DNA of 64,000 nt from Bradysia coprophila (lineage: Eukaryota > Arthropoda > Insecta > Diptera > Sciaridae). The stretch spans positions 5,529,739-5,593,738 of the forward strand of contig NC_050735.1 in the NCBI RefSeq assembly GCF_014529535.1, given 5' to 3'. The notes beneath the pieces are model-generated. The model did no database searches. It saw only the letters and a list, made by a program, of their open reading frames with translations, and was not told the DNA's origin. Made by a program: the position numbers and the translations under genes. The number at the start of each line of letters is the position of its first letter. Within the stretch, counting starts at the first letter, position 1. Positions 51,546-62,000 of the stretch are shown in pieces.

Positions 51546-52599
51546 CTAAAGTACGTAATTTACGTAACGTAAATAACTATTTCATCCGTGTGTGAAAAAC
51601 CATTTTTAGCCACGAAACAAACGCATCGATTCACGCCGTAAATGCGGACGAAACTCAAGCGGAGGTCTTTCTAACGTAGCGTCATTGTCATACAAGGAAG
51701 CATTGAAATGTATTTTTCGGTTCACTTTTTCATCGAATAGTTAACATAAACCTCAAATTTTAGGCACACTTACAGCGTGAATTTGTTTCACCATTTTCAA
51801 AACCAAAACAATGTGACAGTTGCAAAGAGAAAAAACTCTTGTTCGTCCCAAGTGAGAAACAAGAGGTGAGTAAATAAAAATTTTCTCATCCGAATTGTAA
51901 CCAAGTTTCATCTTCTCACTGCATTTGAGTGGAGAAAATAAGGTTCGGACGAAAATTTAATTTCATTTTGCAATCCTCATCGAAATGAATTTTACCGATA
52001 ACCATTGTAAATATTGCTACTGTAGGTTAACATTGCATATTTTATCGGTACTCAGGAACTTTGATATCGGTCTCATTATCGGTTAAGTTTAATTTCTTCT
52101 CAAATTTAGTTGACTTTGCATTTTTTTTTTTTTTGGAATAAAATGAGTTAAGTACGAGAAGAGTGGTAAATGAGTTGCATGCAAAAAAGAGTGGCAAAGA
52201 GTTGCACGTTAAAAAATTGAGTAGTTTGCCCCTCGGAACCTCCTAAAATTATATGTATTAACTTTGTCTGCATACAAAAATATTTAACTGAATGTACTAG
52301 ATTCAGCCAGTTAAGTTCGCCATTCTGTTCGTTCAAATCTTTCAAAGCTCGTAAAGCCCGTAAAGCCTGACACGTATTTTTTGTCATTTTTTGTACAACT
52401 TTTGTTGAAATGTGTTCTTTTGTTTAAGGACGATAAACATTTATTTTGTTTTAAAAGATCGTACAGATTATTAACCTTGTACTAATGGTACAAAGTGTCT
52501 GATGGCTTTAATGTGTATATTGTAGTTGGACGACAGTACGAATTGTTATTAAGTGTTCAATTGTATAATTAAAAAGCGTTAAAAGTGACAAAACACACA

Positions 52600-54756
52600 A
52601 TGTTCAACACCTCAAAACATTCATCAGAACGCACATCTCGTCCTCGTGATGCCACTCTGTCCGAACGTGGACCGCCTTCGCAAAGATCTAGATCCAGATC
52701 TGCTCGTTCGTCGCCGTCGCGACATTCAGAATGCAGATCACCGTGGAGGGTACCTGCTTGGGTACATTGCGAGAATTGTTTCACGACTCATGACCTCAAT
52801 CCAAATTTGAGTTTATTGTCCTGTGGACATATAATCTGTCGGACATGTTTGCATTTAGGCGATGGTATGGGTTTAGCTATCAAATAAATTGGCCATGCTG
52901 TTTTGACGTCTTTTTTGTATTACCAATTTCAGACGATACTTTGCACGTTGCTTGCGTTCGATGTAAGACGTCCGGAAAACACATACCTATCAATGACTCG
53001 GTAATTCTAAAAAAAAATCGAAAATAGTTTTTAGCTCATTGTCCGTTTGAATATTTAGTTGGACGTAAAATTGCATGGAATGTTCGAACAGGGTTGGATG
53101 GATCCTGTGCTTCAGCTCGATGTTTCCAAAATCACATTTATGATGAACAAAACCCAGAATTACTCAAAGTATCTGTCTAAGAGTGTAAGCGTCGCGCTAG
53201 GCGGTTCTCATTTCATTTGACAACCTAACGAATTCTGTCATTACCTCTAGATCAAACAAGGCACCAATGTAGCACCCGAGTGGGAAGAGAGACAGAATCT
53301 TGTGAAAAAGTCGATGGAACGCATCCAAAAGCTGAAACAAATGGATAGCGAAGTCACCAAGAAAGCGGGAGTGGTAAGCTGAAGCACCAACAAATATTTT
53401 CGGCTTATTGTTGTCCGTTTCTTATAAAAAAAATTGCTTTCCAGATCAAATCCGAAGGTATGAAACTACACAACACCGTTCAAATGCTTAATTCGATGTA
53501 TGAAAAGGCAAAGACCGACTTTCGGCTCAAGCAACAACAGCAGCAGTCTCAGCATAATAGAGGACACGGGGGACAAGGCAAAGAACCACATCAACGAGGC
53601 CAAATAGGACAGGGCACACAACAGCATCATAGAGGACAAGGAGGACAGGTCAAAGAACAGCATCATAGAGGCCAAATAGGACCGGGCACACAACATCATC
53701 ATAGAGGAGAAGGAGGACAGGGCAAAGAACAGCATCATAGAGGACAAGTGGGACAGGCCACACAACAGCATCATAGAGTACAAGGAGGACAGGGAAATTA
53801 TCGTCAAGACATGAAGTTAATCAGCAGCGGTCGCAATGAGTAAGTTAATTCCGCATCAGCCTTTGGATTCGATTCTGGACGAAATCGCTCTTCTAGCTGT
53901 TTCTATTCTTGTCTTTATTAGTAGTCTTTCATTCGACACAATACAGACTTTACTTCTGACTAGCTATTAGCCGTAAAGGCCTGTTTCATACGTTCAAAAA
54001 TTTTCTGGATCCGCCGCTGACGAACTTGAAGTGTTTTTATCCCAAAATGTTTCGCCCATAGAAAATATAATTGACCCCAATCATATAATCAATTTAGACA
54101 GTCCAACCAATACATTGGTCAAATAAAGTCATCGTCACACCGACCGCCAGTGAATCAAAATCAAAGCGCGCCTGACATCCGCAATTTCAGCCAAAGGGCT
54201 GTGCCTCCTGCAAGGTTCGATTCTTGTCTGCTTAGAGTTGTTTTGTCGCAAAATAAAATTTCTCTTATTCTCAGACAAAACCAAAGTTTGAACCTGCCTC
54301 GCGGCGATTTGTCCAGACGTACGACAGAAAATGCATCCAACAGATCGTCGATGCCATCGGCTACTTTTCGGTAAGTCAATGGCATTCGGTGGAAAATGTA
54401 ATTTCAACAAAATGCAGACTTTCGCGCACAGTCCTCAACCTAAAAACCTCAGTTCGGATAATCGTCGATTCGAACCGCAACAACAGCACGCTGCAAAGCG
54501 ATTGGTACCGTCATATGTATATGATCAATACACAAATCCTCCGAAGCGTGCAGCACATTATACGGGACCGGCAGAATTGAATACAAGCATTTCATCAGTC
54601 GGATCATCGCTGTAAGTTTTTGTTATTTGTTGTTTGGTGTGTCGCCTTTACCCGAGTTTTTCTTTTAATCGTATGCCATTTGTATATGTTAGGATATTGA
54701 ATCCTCCCAGAAATGGACGACCGATGAATGATTTACGATTTCGCACATATAAGTAG
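52600..54756 (+). CDS. ZIP3/RNF212/Vilya-like meiotic RING finger protein, 8 exons, 498 aa
   Basis: Exons: 52600-52864, 52933-53000, 53059-53184, 53251-53373, 53445-53839, 54098-54373, 54432-54611, 54693-54756. All junctions are GT-AG, the phases agree, and the frame closes at TAG. After an Arg/Ser-rich N-terminus comes WVHCENCF and a RING with C57, C60, C75, H77, C80, C83, C96 and C99. A charged helical stretch follows (about 112-225, likely coiled coil), then Gln-rich and His/Gln/Gly repeats (231-314) and a Ser/Pro/Arg-rich tail. This order (short WVxC RING, coiled coil, disordered Ser-rich tail) is typical of the ZIP3 family (RNF212, ZHP-3, Drosophila Vilya/Narya/Nenya), SUMO/ubiquitin ligase-like proteins on meiotic chromosomes that act in double-strand-break formation and crossover designation. 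The family call rests on the RING and architecture; which paralogue is unknown. Exon 6 contains a possible in-frame 63-nt intron. The first ATG was chosen; an in-frame GTG lies five codons upstream. Confidence 0.85.
53553..53804 (+). repeat. Coding minisatellite: seven 36-bp units in the RING gene
   Basis: Within exon 5, seven 12-codon units run without a gap. Two types alternate: A like HHRGQGGQVKEQ and B like HHRGQIGQGTQQ, in the order A-B-A-B-A-B-A. The higher-order period is therefore 72 bp. The frame is kept throughout. Units differ by a few substitutions, and the first (HNRGHGGQGKEP) and last are the most diverged. The array lies between the predicted coiled coil and the Ser-rich tail. 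Confidence 0.9.
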
Positions 54757-54895
54757 GACGTGCAGATACAAGAATTTATAATTTAAGTTTTGATGTCAAT
54801 TAGAGAATTTGTATATTTCCATCTCCTCTTTACTGTACACAAAGAAAAGTTTCTACAAATATCGTGACAATTATCATAGAATGAATCGCTGGTTG

Positions 54896-54901
54896 AATAA
54901 A
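54896..54901 (+). terminator. Polyadenylation signal of the RING gene
   Basis: AATAAA lies 140 nt past the TAG stop of the RING finger gene. It is the first canonical hexamer downstream. Confidence 0.6.
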
Positions 54902-55439
54902 AAATTTATTTTCATTTTTGTTAAGATTTCGGTTTTGAATAGTAATCCCGGGACGAGTTGATCTCGTCAAAACACGCCTAATGTGGCAAGCCCTGAAGTT
55001 GGCCAACCGAACGGGGAAAGTGTTACCAATTTTCATATCGATTTGCTTAACAAAAACCCTTGAATTGACACATCTCCCATTCATGCAATTGATTCTTTAG
55101 TGTCTGTGAATGAAACTATACCTCGTAAGCTATGGAAGGCTTTAGAAAGAAATCCTACCCTTACGAGAGATTAGATACAATTTTCAACGAACGTGTTCAT
55201 TCACGAAATTCCCATACAGCATCGTGTTTTCTAAGATCATCAACTAAACCAATCGTGGGCATTTTTTTTTTGAAATCACAACCTGACCATCAATGGCGGA
55301 AAATCTGAAGAGTTCTTTTGAAAAACAGAAGACCGAAATCGGACGCATTTTCTAATGGAATTTTGTATGTGTGCCCAGTAAGCTATTCGACTCCAGAAGC
55401 CAAAACCGCTTTCAAAAAAATTCATCGAAGCTCGTGTGG

Positions 55440-55760
55440 CTAGTGATCAAAAACCGAAAACTTGCACTTTTCTCACAAAAATGTCTCCAGTTACACGAGC
55501 CGTACAGGGTCGTGTGGAGTTTCATTAGAAAGGTAAATGCATGTACTTCCGGGGCAAATAAGGTCTTGTTGGGTTTTAAATTCATCCACACTGAGATATG
55601 TACAGTTGAAGTTTTCAACCGAAAAAAGACTGAAAACTTACACTTACAGAAATTTGTCGAGGTACACGAAACGTACATGGTCGTGTGGGGTGTCATTAAA
55701 AAGGTAATTGCTTGTACTTTCGGATCAAATAGGGTCTTATTAGGGTTTGGAAGAGTATGT
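55440..55760 (+). repeat. Diverged direct duplication of about 130 bp
   Basis: Units at about 55452-55583 and 55629-55753 share the order: AAAACTT.CACTT, CACGA.CGTACA, GTCGTGTGG.G.TTCATTA, AAGGTAA.TGC, then TCTTRTTRGG. The repeat makes an ORF across 55371-55844 look duplicated. It is probably a fragment of a tandem-repeat or transposon end, immediately left of the palindrome. Confidence 0.7.
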
Positions 55761-55875
55761 TCAATGAACGTCGTTCGTAAGTGCTCATGGCCCAGTGAAC
55801 CAATTTCCAAAAACGTTGCTTTTTTGGTCTCTAATCTAAAGTAGCTGCCATGGATCTACACGGTGGGGTTGAACA

Positions 55876-57370
55876 AAACTTAAATAGAGTCGCGACACCA
55901 CCTCTGATTTTTTTTGTTATTCTTATTGAGGGACTCGAGTACTATAAGGATCCACATTAAGTTCGAAAAATTTTCCAGCCGTTTCGGAGAACCGGCACTC
56001 ATGGCCGTGCGGGGCCGACGAGTCAATTTGAATACAGATTGTTATCGCAACCGATAGAGGGAGTAATTCTAAGCTAATTCGTGTTGAAATGGCTTCCTTC
56101 GACAACTTGACCACGTAGCTACAGCCAGCTAAAGTCGAAAATTCGACATCTTTGAATGGTGATATGTCCAAGACGAAGAAAGTTTGAAACTCTTTGAATG
56201 GCGATATTGGTAGAGGATTCCATGCTCTATTAAACGCCGAGAATGGATTTTACAAAATTTGTCTGAATTGTACAATATTTGAAAAAAATTATTTTCACCA
56301 TCCTCGGCGAAACTTGGACTCATCTGTAATACACAGGTTGACCCTGTCTGCAACAAAACAATAATGCCTGATCAGCCTGCAGTCTAAGCTTTACAACGAT
56401 ACCACACTTGCCATACCAGCCTCACAACAAGTATCTGTTACGACATTTTGTTTGCAGCAAGGTCACTCTACGACGAAATTTTCAATTTATTATCAAGTGC
56501 CCGTTCCTTTCGGATGAGTGGAATTGTTATCCATTTTTCATAAATAAGTGTATTAAGTTATTTGAAGCAATCCTTACATTGATAACGTGCATCTGGAGTC
56601 GGTTAAAGCTGATTTCCACATATTTTTGGTGTAAATTTCCTCTAACGGCTAGCGAAATCAGCTTTAATCGACTCCAGATGCACGTTATCAATGTAAGGAT
56701 TGCTTCAAATAACTTAATACACTTATTTATGAAGACTGGATAACAATTCCACTCATCCGAAATTGAAGATTTCGTCGTAGAGTGACCTTGCTGCAAACAA
56801 AATGTCGTAACAGATACTTGTTGTGAGGCTGGTATGGCGCGTGGTATCGTTGTAAAGCTTAGACTGCAGGCTGATCAGGCATTATTGTTTTGTTGCAGAC
56901 AGGGTCAACCTGTGTATTACAGATGAGTCCAAGTTTCGCCGAGGATGGTGAAAATAATTTTTTTCAAATATTGTACAATTCAGACAAATTTTGTAAAATC
57001 CATTCTCGGCGTTTAATAGAGCATGGAATCCTATACTAATATCGCCATTCAAAGAGTTTCAAACTTTCTTCGTCTTGGACATATCACCATTCAAAGATGT
57101 CGAATTTTCGACTTTAGGTGGCTGTAGCCACGTGGTCAAGTTGTCGAAGGAAGCCATTTCAATACGAATTAGCTTAGAATGAGTCCCTCTATCGGTTGCG
57201 ATAACAATCTGTATTCAAATTGACTCGTCGGGCCCCCACGGCCATGAGTGCCGGTTCTCCGAAACGGCTGGAAAATTTTTCGAACTGAATGTGGATCCTT
57301 ATAGTACTCGAGTCCCTCAATAAGAATATAAAAAAAAATTAGAGGTGGTGTCGCGACTTTATTTAAGTTT
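55876..57370. repeat. 1.5-kb long inverted repeat (palindrome)
   Basis: Left arm 55876-56616 and right arm 56654-57370 are reverse complements with only scattered differences and one insertion of about 22 nt in the left arm (near 56490-56510). The loop is about 37 nt. Both outer ends read AAACTTAAATA-AGTCGCGACACC going inward. No protein is recognisable in either arm, and no flanking duplication is evident. A foldback transposon is the simplest reading; an inverted duplication or assembly artefact is possible. Confidence 0.9.
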
Positions 57371-59879
57371 GTATCAGCTGTATCAGCTGTATCAGTTACT
57401 GTATATTACCTGGATATAAAGTCACCCGTTACCAGTAAGATTTTCAACTATTTTGCCACTCGAGATTTCAATACGATTCAAGGATTTTTGGGAAAGTCCC
57501 TGATAAAATTGCTATAAACTCTGTAATTCAATAGGCTTGTTAACGCTTCGCACATACCGGCAACACATCGTGTGAGTGAATCCGAACCAGATGAAATAAA
57601 TGAAGTCATTTCCTTCCTGTTTTCTTTTTGAACCTTTTATTTATTTATTTTTCTTCTTCTTTTATTTATAGTTTTAAAAACATATTTTTGTTTGGTTTAG
57701 TTTTTTTTTTTTACTTATGGTGTACTCGAAGCGACCATTTACAATTATTTTATTGACCATTTCATGTTAAAATGATATCCGAATTTTTAATTTAATTTTT
57801 TTTATCCTTTTCTTTACTTCTTTTTGTTTAATTTTAACAATAACAACTGGTGAATCAACAATAATTCATTTTTTTTTTCATTTATAGGTTTGTCTTTAAT
57901 TTAATTTTAATTTTTTAATTTTTTTTTTATTTTATTTTTTATTTTATTTTTGGTTTATTTGTCATTTCTATAAACTAAACATCGATAGACTTTCTTCATT
58001 TCATTTTTTTTTATTAATTTGTTCTATTTTGAGTGAGTATAAAATTAAATTGATCTTGTTCATCGCTCTGGTCTCTATTGTTTTACTCTATGTTCTCTAG
58101 CGAAAAATTTAGCAGTCATCCTTTGGATGTTTTGCGTTTAATTTCGTTGCCTGTTTGAACTTTATTTTTACGTTAAAATCCATTCTGTCTGAATGAGAAC
58201 CATCTGTTCCAGTTTTAAAAACATTTACGCAACTTGGACTGAAATGAGATTAATATTGAAGACATATGTTGTGCTAATCCAATTTTTGTTTATTGGCTTC
58301 TCGTTCATTTGAAATTTTGCTGCTAGATTTTTGTTGACAAGTTCTCCTTACACTCAATATGTTAACACCTTTCTTTAAGTTTATCATAGAGAAAACATAA
58401 TATTTCACTGTCTTTTAAAGCTATCTTGTCGTGAATTTACAAAGTTTATTTACAAATGCTGCGAATTTTTTTATTTTTTTTTTATTTTTAAGAATTGAAA
58501 CGGAGCACGAATAGAATTTAATTTTTACTCGAAAGATACAATGAGATTCAACATTAGGGGACCCCTTTTTTGTTCCTCGTTCAATTGGTTCTCATTGTAT
58601 AGAACGTGTAGATAGTGGTTCGTTTAAGCTGACATTGGATGAACACACGACCAACTGAAGTAAAAGCATAAAAGTGGGATCTTTATGTTGAGTCTCATTG
58701 TAAAGAAAAATCGGAAATAAATTTCAAGAGATTGGCTCGTCATCTAATTTTACACGCAATTACAATCAATGGAGTTCTCTTAGTAACTATTACATTCGTT
58801 ACGCTTGGGATGGTAGTTTGGAATGGTAATTTGGAATTGTAGCTTGGAATGGTGGCTTAGAATTGGCAAATTGACTCTTAAGGCTCGGAACAATACAATT
58901 TTTAGAGCTAGAAAAATTAATTCAGAATTCTTAAGGCGTAACTGATGTATGTCGTTACTCATAACTGATGAGGTTGTTAGTCAGTATCAGTGATTTACAG
59001 TTCTCTATGCCTTTTTTTAATGCTACAGTGAGACTAAGCTATAGCTACAAAAGACTTCAGGTTCAATGACCAGTTTACAATTTTATACTCACGGTCAGGG
59101 CCTATTATTTGTGTAATTAAACAAATCACAAAATTTCGTAAATTTTGCAGCTTGTAAATTTTATAGTAACAGAGACGCATGATACCTGACGGTCATTTTC
59201 ATCCTCCGTCAAATCAATTTAAAAAGAAGGGGAAGTTAATTTTTCAGTTTCTGAAAAGTTGCCTTGTCCAGGGCCGTAGAAACAATTCGTTCACAGTTAA
59301 GAGTTACTTAGTTGTATCATTTATGACAAAGTATAGTTAACTAACTGAAGTTCATCTACTCCAAATGACTTATGACCCCTTTTCTATTTGCAACCCATTG
59401 ATATCTAAAACAAAATTGAGCTCTGACGACGTGAAACAATGGTTTTTCAATAATTAACATAATTTAACATTTTTGCTAAACATTTTTTTCTTCATTTCAA
59501 TATATTTTTATAGGCCATAACACTATAATTAATAATTTTATAATTTCTATTCGGCATTAAATTCTATTTATAAAAAAACTTAATTATTGACAATTGTTCG
59601 CTTACCCATTTCTACAAGTAACAAGTCCTTCGCGTTTCTCTTTAGTCAAATATTGTTAAGAGAAAAAGCATAGGTCAGATTTAGAAACATAAACGGGCAA
59701 CGATATTTCAACACTTATTTTGAAGGAAGAAAAAAAAAACTTAATTTTTAAGAACATTCACCATAGATTAGATAATTCAAATTGTATTTATAAATTTTGG
59801 TAAATATTATTCAGCATGTGGTTTCTCACCACTCAAAAAATATGACATACACTTCCTAGATCATTTTCGAGGTAGAAAC
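57371..59879. other. T-rich gene-free stretch
   Basis: It begins with three TATCAGCTG units at the palindrome edge. From 57600 to 58020 the plus strand is strongly T-rich (long T and TTTA runs). It may be the intron or 3' region of the minus-strand gene at the window end. Confidence 0.5.
58805..58866 (+). repeat. Four imperfect TTGGAATGGTAG repeats
   Basis: TTGGGATGGTAG, TTGGAATGGTAA, TTGGAATTGTAG and TTGGAATGGTGG follow each other with a 15-bp period. Confidence 0.7.
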
Positions 59880-60123
59880 CAAGGTTCTGAAAGAACCAGG
59901 TTAAGACAACTCTGAATTGATTACGAAGGCGGTGACACACAAATTGAGTTCAGCGGCTACGAAGTTTATATGAAATAGGCAACGTAACAAAAACAAAATT
60001 CCGAATTTTCCTAAAAAACATTTTCTTCAAGTTGATTTCACACACAATCTATACTGAGTGCGTTTATCGATTTCGGTGTCATTCGCCCTCGTGGGTGTCT
60101 TAACCTGTTCTTTCAGAACCTTG
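59880..60123. mobile_element. hAT-type MITE (244 bp, perfect 8-bp TSD)
   Basis: It begins CAAGGTTCTGAAAGAAC and ends with GTTCTTTCAGAACCTTG. The inverted repeat extends to the GGTTAAGACA box, about 28 bp. GTAGAAAC occurs exactly at 59872-59879 and 60124-60131. CARGG-type ends with an 8-bp TSD are typical of hAT elements. No transposase is present. Confidence 0.9.
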
Positions 60124-60150
60124 GTAGAAACTATTTAATTTAACAATAAC

Positions 60151-60355
60151 CACAGCACTGCTCCTAGCATGAAAAGATTCGAAGACTAATGAAATCACAG
60201 TAGGAACTGCGTTTGTTTTGTAAGGACAGATGACTTGTTTTCGTTGTATGAATTGAAACATACAATACAAACAATCCTAAGCGGTAGCTCTTATCACTAA
60301 ATCCTCCAAATTTGACTCTTGTCACTTCAGTGTTCATGTTAGGAGCAGTGCTGTG
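60151..60355. mobile_element. MITE family M2 (205 bp, 7-bp TSD)
   Basis: The inverted termini are CACAGCACTGCTCCTA and its reverse complement TTAGGAGCAGTGCTGTG (one mismatch). CAATAAC flanks it on both sides (60144-60150 and 60356-60362). A diverged relative of the right two-thirds is at about 4725-4855. It is non-coding. Confidence 0.85.
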
Positions 60356-61779
60356 CAATAACCCCTAAGATGGAATTAATAAATTGAATATTGAAGATAG
60401 GGCTACACGGTTTTAGAGCTTACAGCCATGGAATTACAAGATCCAACTAACATGCCAGTACGAGGGAGGGGTGGATATTTGCCAATTTCGTTGATAAAGG
60501 ATCTTTAAATACAAAATCCTAATTTTTCCTTGTTGACAGAAGGTTTAATAGTTTATCCGCCCCTCGTATACAAATTACATAATGTTGTACTAATGTGGAA
60601 TGAATAAAATCAATGGATTCGACAGTGTTGGATCTTTGTTATATCATTCTTATATTCTTTCGTAAAACAACAGCCACATTGATACACATGTTTCTAAAAT
60701 GCATTTATGTGAGAACATTCACGGATGAGTTGTGTGAGGCGTTGTGGTATGGTTTCCCTTTGAAGGGATGTGATTTAGTATTACATTCTGTTTCGACATA
60801 GGAAGCCATTTTATGCAATGCAATGGAAAAACTATTCAACCTAGTTTAAATCTCATGTCCATTGCACATTGCAGCTCTGTTTTAAATCACGGGAGATGAA
60901 ACTCCCTGAAAAACGACGTAATTTTTCGTACAAAAGTGACGCGCTTTTCCAGAGAGACTCGCCAACCATAATTGAAAATAGGGACGTATGAGACAAGAGT
61001 TTGGGAAACATTTCGTTGGAGAAAAGTCTTTGTTATAAATAATTTCTTTCGTAAGTGTTCCAATTCCTGTACTTTCAATCCGACTAATTAAAGCAAAAGA
61101 TTTAAGCACCTGTTCGGCAAAGGTAGATTGATGCAAACGGGACATAGTAATCAACGTAATGTCGGGGGAAATCTTCAAATTTGTCTTTTATCTGTTTTAA
61201 TTCGTTTAAGCTTCCTACTTTCTTATATACTTACTTTGTGCATTTACACTACGTTCTACTTTAGTGAAGAATTTTAATTTTATTAGTCAGACAAGTTTGA
61301 ATTGATTTCCGCTTTTTCTTTGTTTATTAATGTTCCCAGTTGACCCTGAAACATTCTTTATTACTGAAGATGAATTTTATAGAATATCTTCTTCATCGGT
61401 ACACTAGTCTATAGAGTTAGAGGCAAAAAAATTGAGTTGTTGACGCCAACGATTTGAAATAAGATAAAAGGAAACGTCTTTGCTGGAGAAATTATTCAGG
61501 ACTCTATAAGTAGTACTTATAAGTACTGAATACGAGTTTGATTTTATCAGACTAGCTTTTAACCACTATGCATCAATTTGTTTTGAATAGCTAACACATT
61601 TTCGACTGGATGGATCATTGGTTACCAAAGATTTTTCCAGGAAAATATTTTCTCAATTTTTCCAAGATTTTCGCACATTTTCCCAATTTTCTCAAAAATT
61701 CTTTTACAGAAACGTTTTGAGGGAAAGCGGGAAAATTTAGGAACAATTTGTAAAAAGTGGGATAATGTTTTTCCAAAAA

Positions 61780-62000
61780 TAGTCCCTGGTGGATACATAC
61801 TGGACTTCCGCCGAAATGATCTGGGTTCGATTCCCAAGTCAGGCAAGCATCGAGCTTCGACGATGTACTGAATGACTCGTTTATGCTCGCGTTTATGACG
61901 TAAACAAAATACAATGAATTTGTGCGCATTCTTAGCCTATATTTAGGCGAAATATGAATTAAGAATCTAACTTTCCGCAGAGAGTATTTGCCCATTTCTA
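61780..62000 (+). mobile_element. tRNA-derived SINE relative with intact B box
   Basis: TAGTCCCTGGTGG (61780-61792) can serve as an A box, and GGGTTCGATTCCC (61823-61835) is a perfect B box. Between them TACTGGACTTCCGCCGAAAT aligns with the anticodon-arm region of the copy at 39.3 kb. Stem pairing is poor, so it is a pseudo-tRNA/SINE head. The body after it (61840-62000) has not been matched elsewhere here. Confidence 0.5.

Larger units (their letters stand above)
49861..52599. other. Repeat-rich spacer between COX15 and the RING gene
   Basis: Holds the tail of repeat R1, the CTATATA tandem, the 77-nt hairpin, a degenerate F1 foldback and GAGAAAATA fragments. The last few hundred bases should hold the RING gene promoter, but no motif stands out. 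Confidence 0.5.

Noticed and set aside
52148-52387. 79-aa minus-strand ORF upstream of the RING gene
   Set aside because: Looks mildly protein-like at its start (Ala/Leu repeats) but has no homologue I know and no splice partner.
53553-53804. CRISPR-like regular repeats
   Set aside because: Units are contiguous without spacers and are in-frame coding sequence of a eukaryotic gene.
53466-53807. 113-aa ORF on the minus strand
   Set aside because: Shadow of the 36-bp coding repeats of the RING gene; periodic Met/Leu/Ser arises from the complement of the His/Gln/Gly codons.
55371-55844. 157-aa ORF with an internal repeat
   Set aside because: The repeat is a DNA-level direct duplication; both strands are open, and no known domain is seen.
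56129-56796. Pairs of similar ORFs on opposite strands near 56.1-56.8 kb
   Set aside because: They result from the long inverted repeat, not from duplicated genes.
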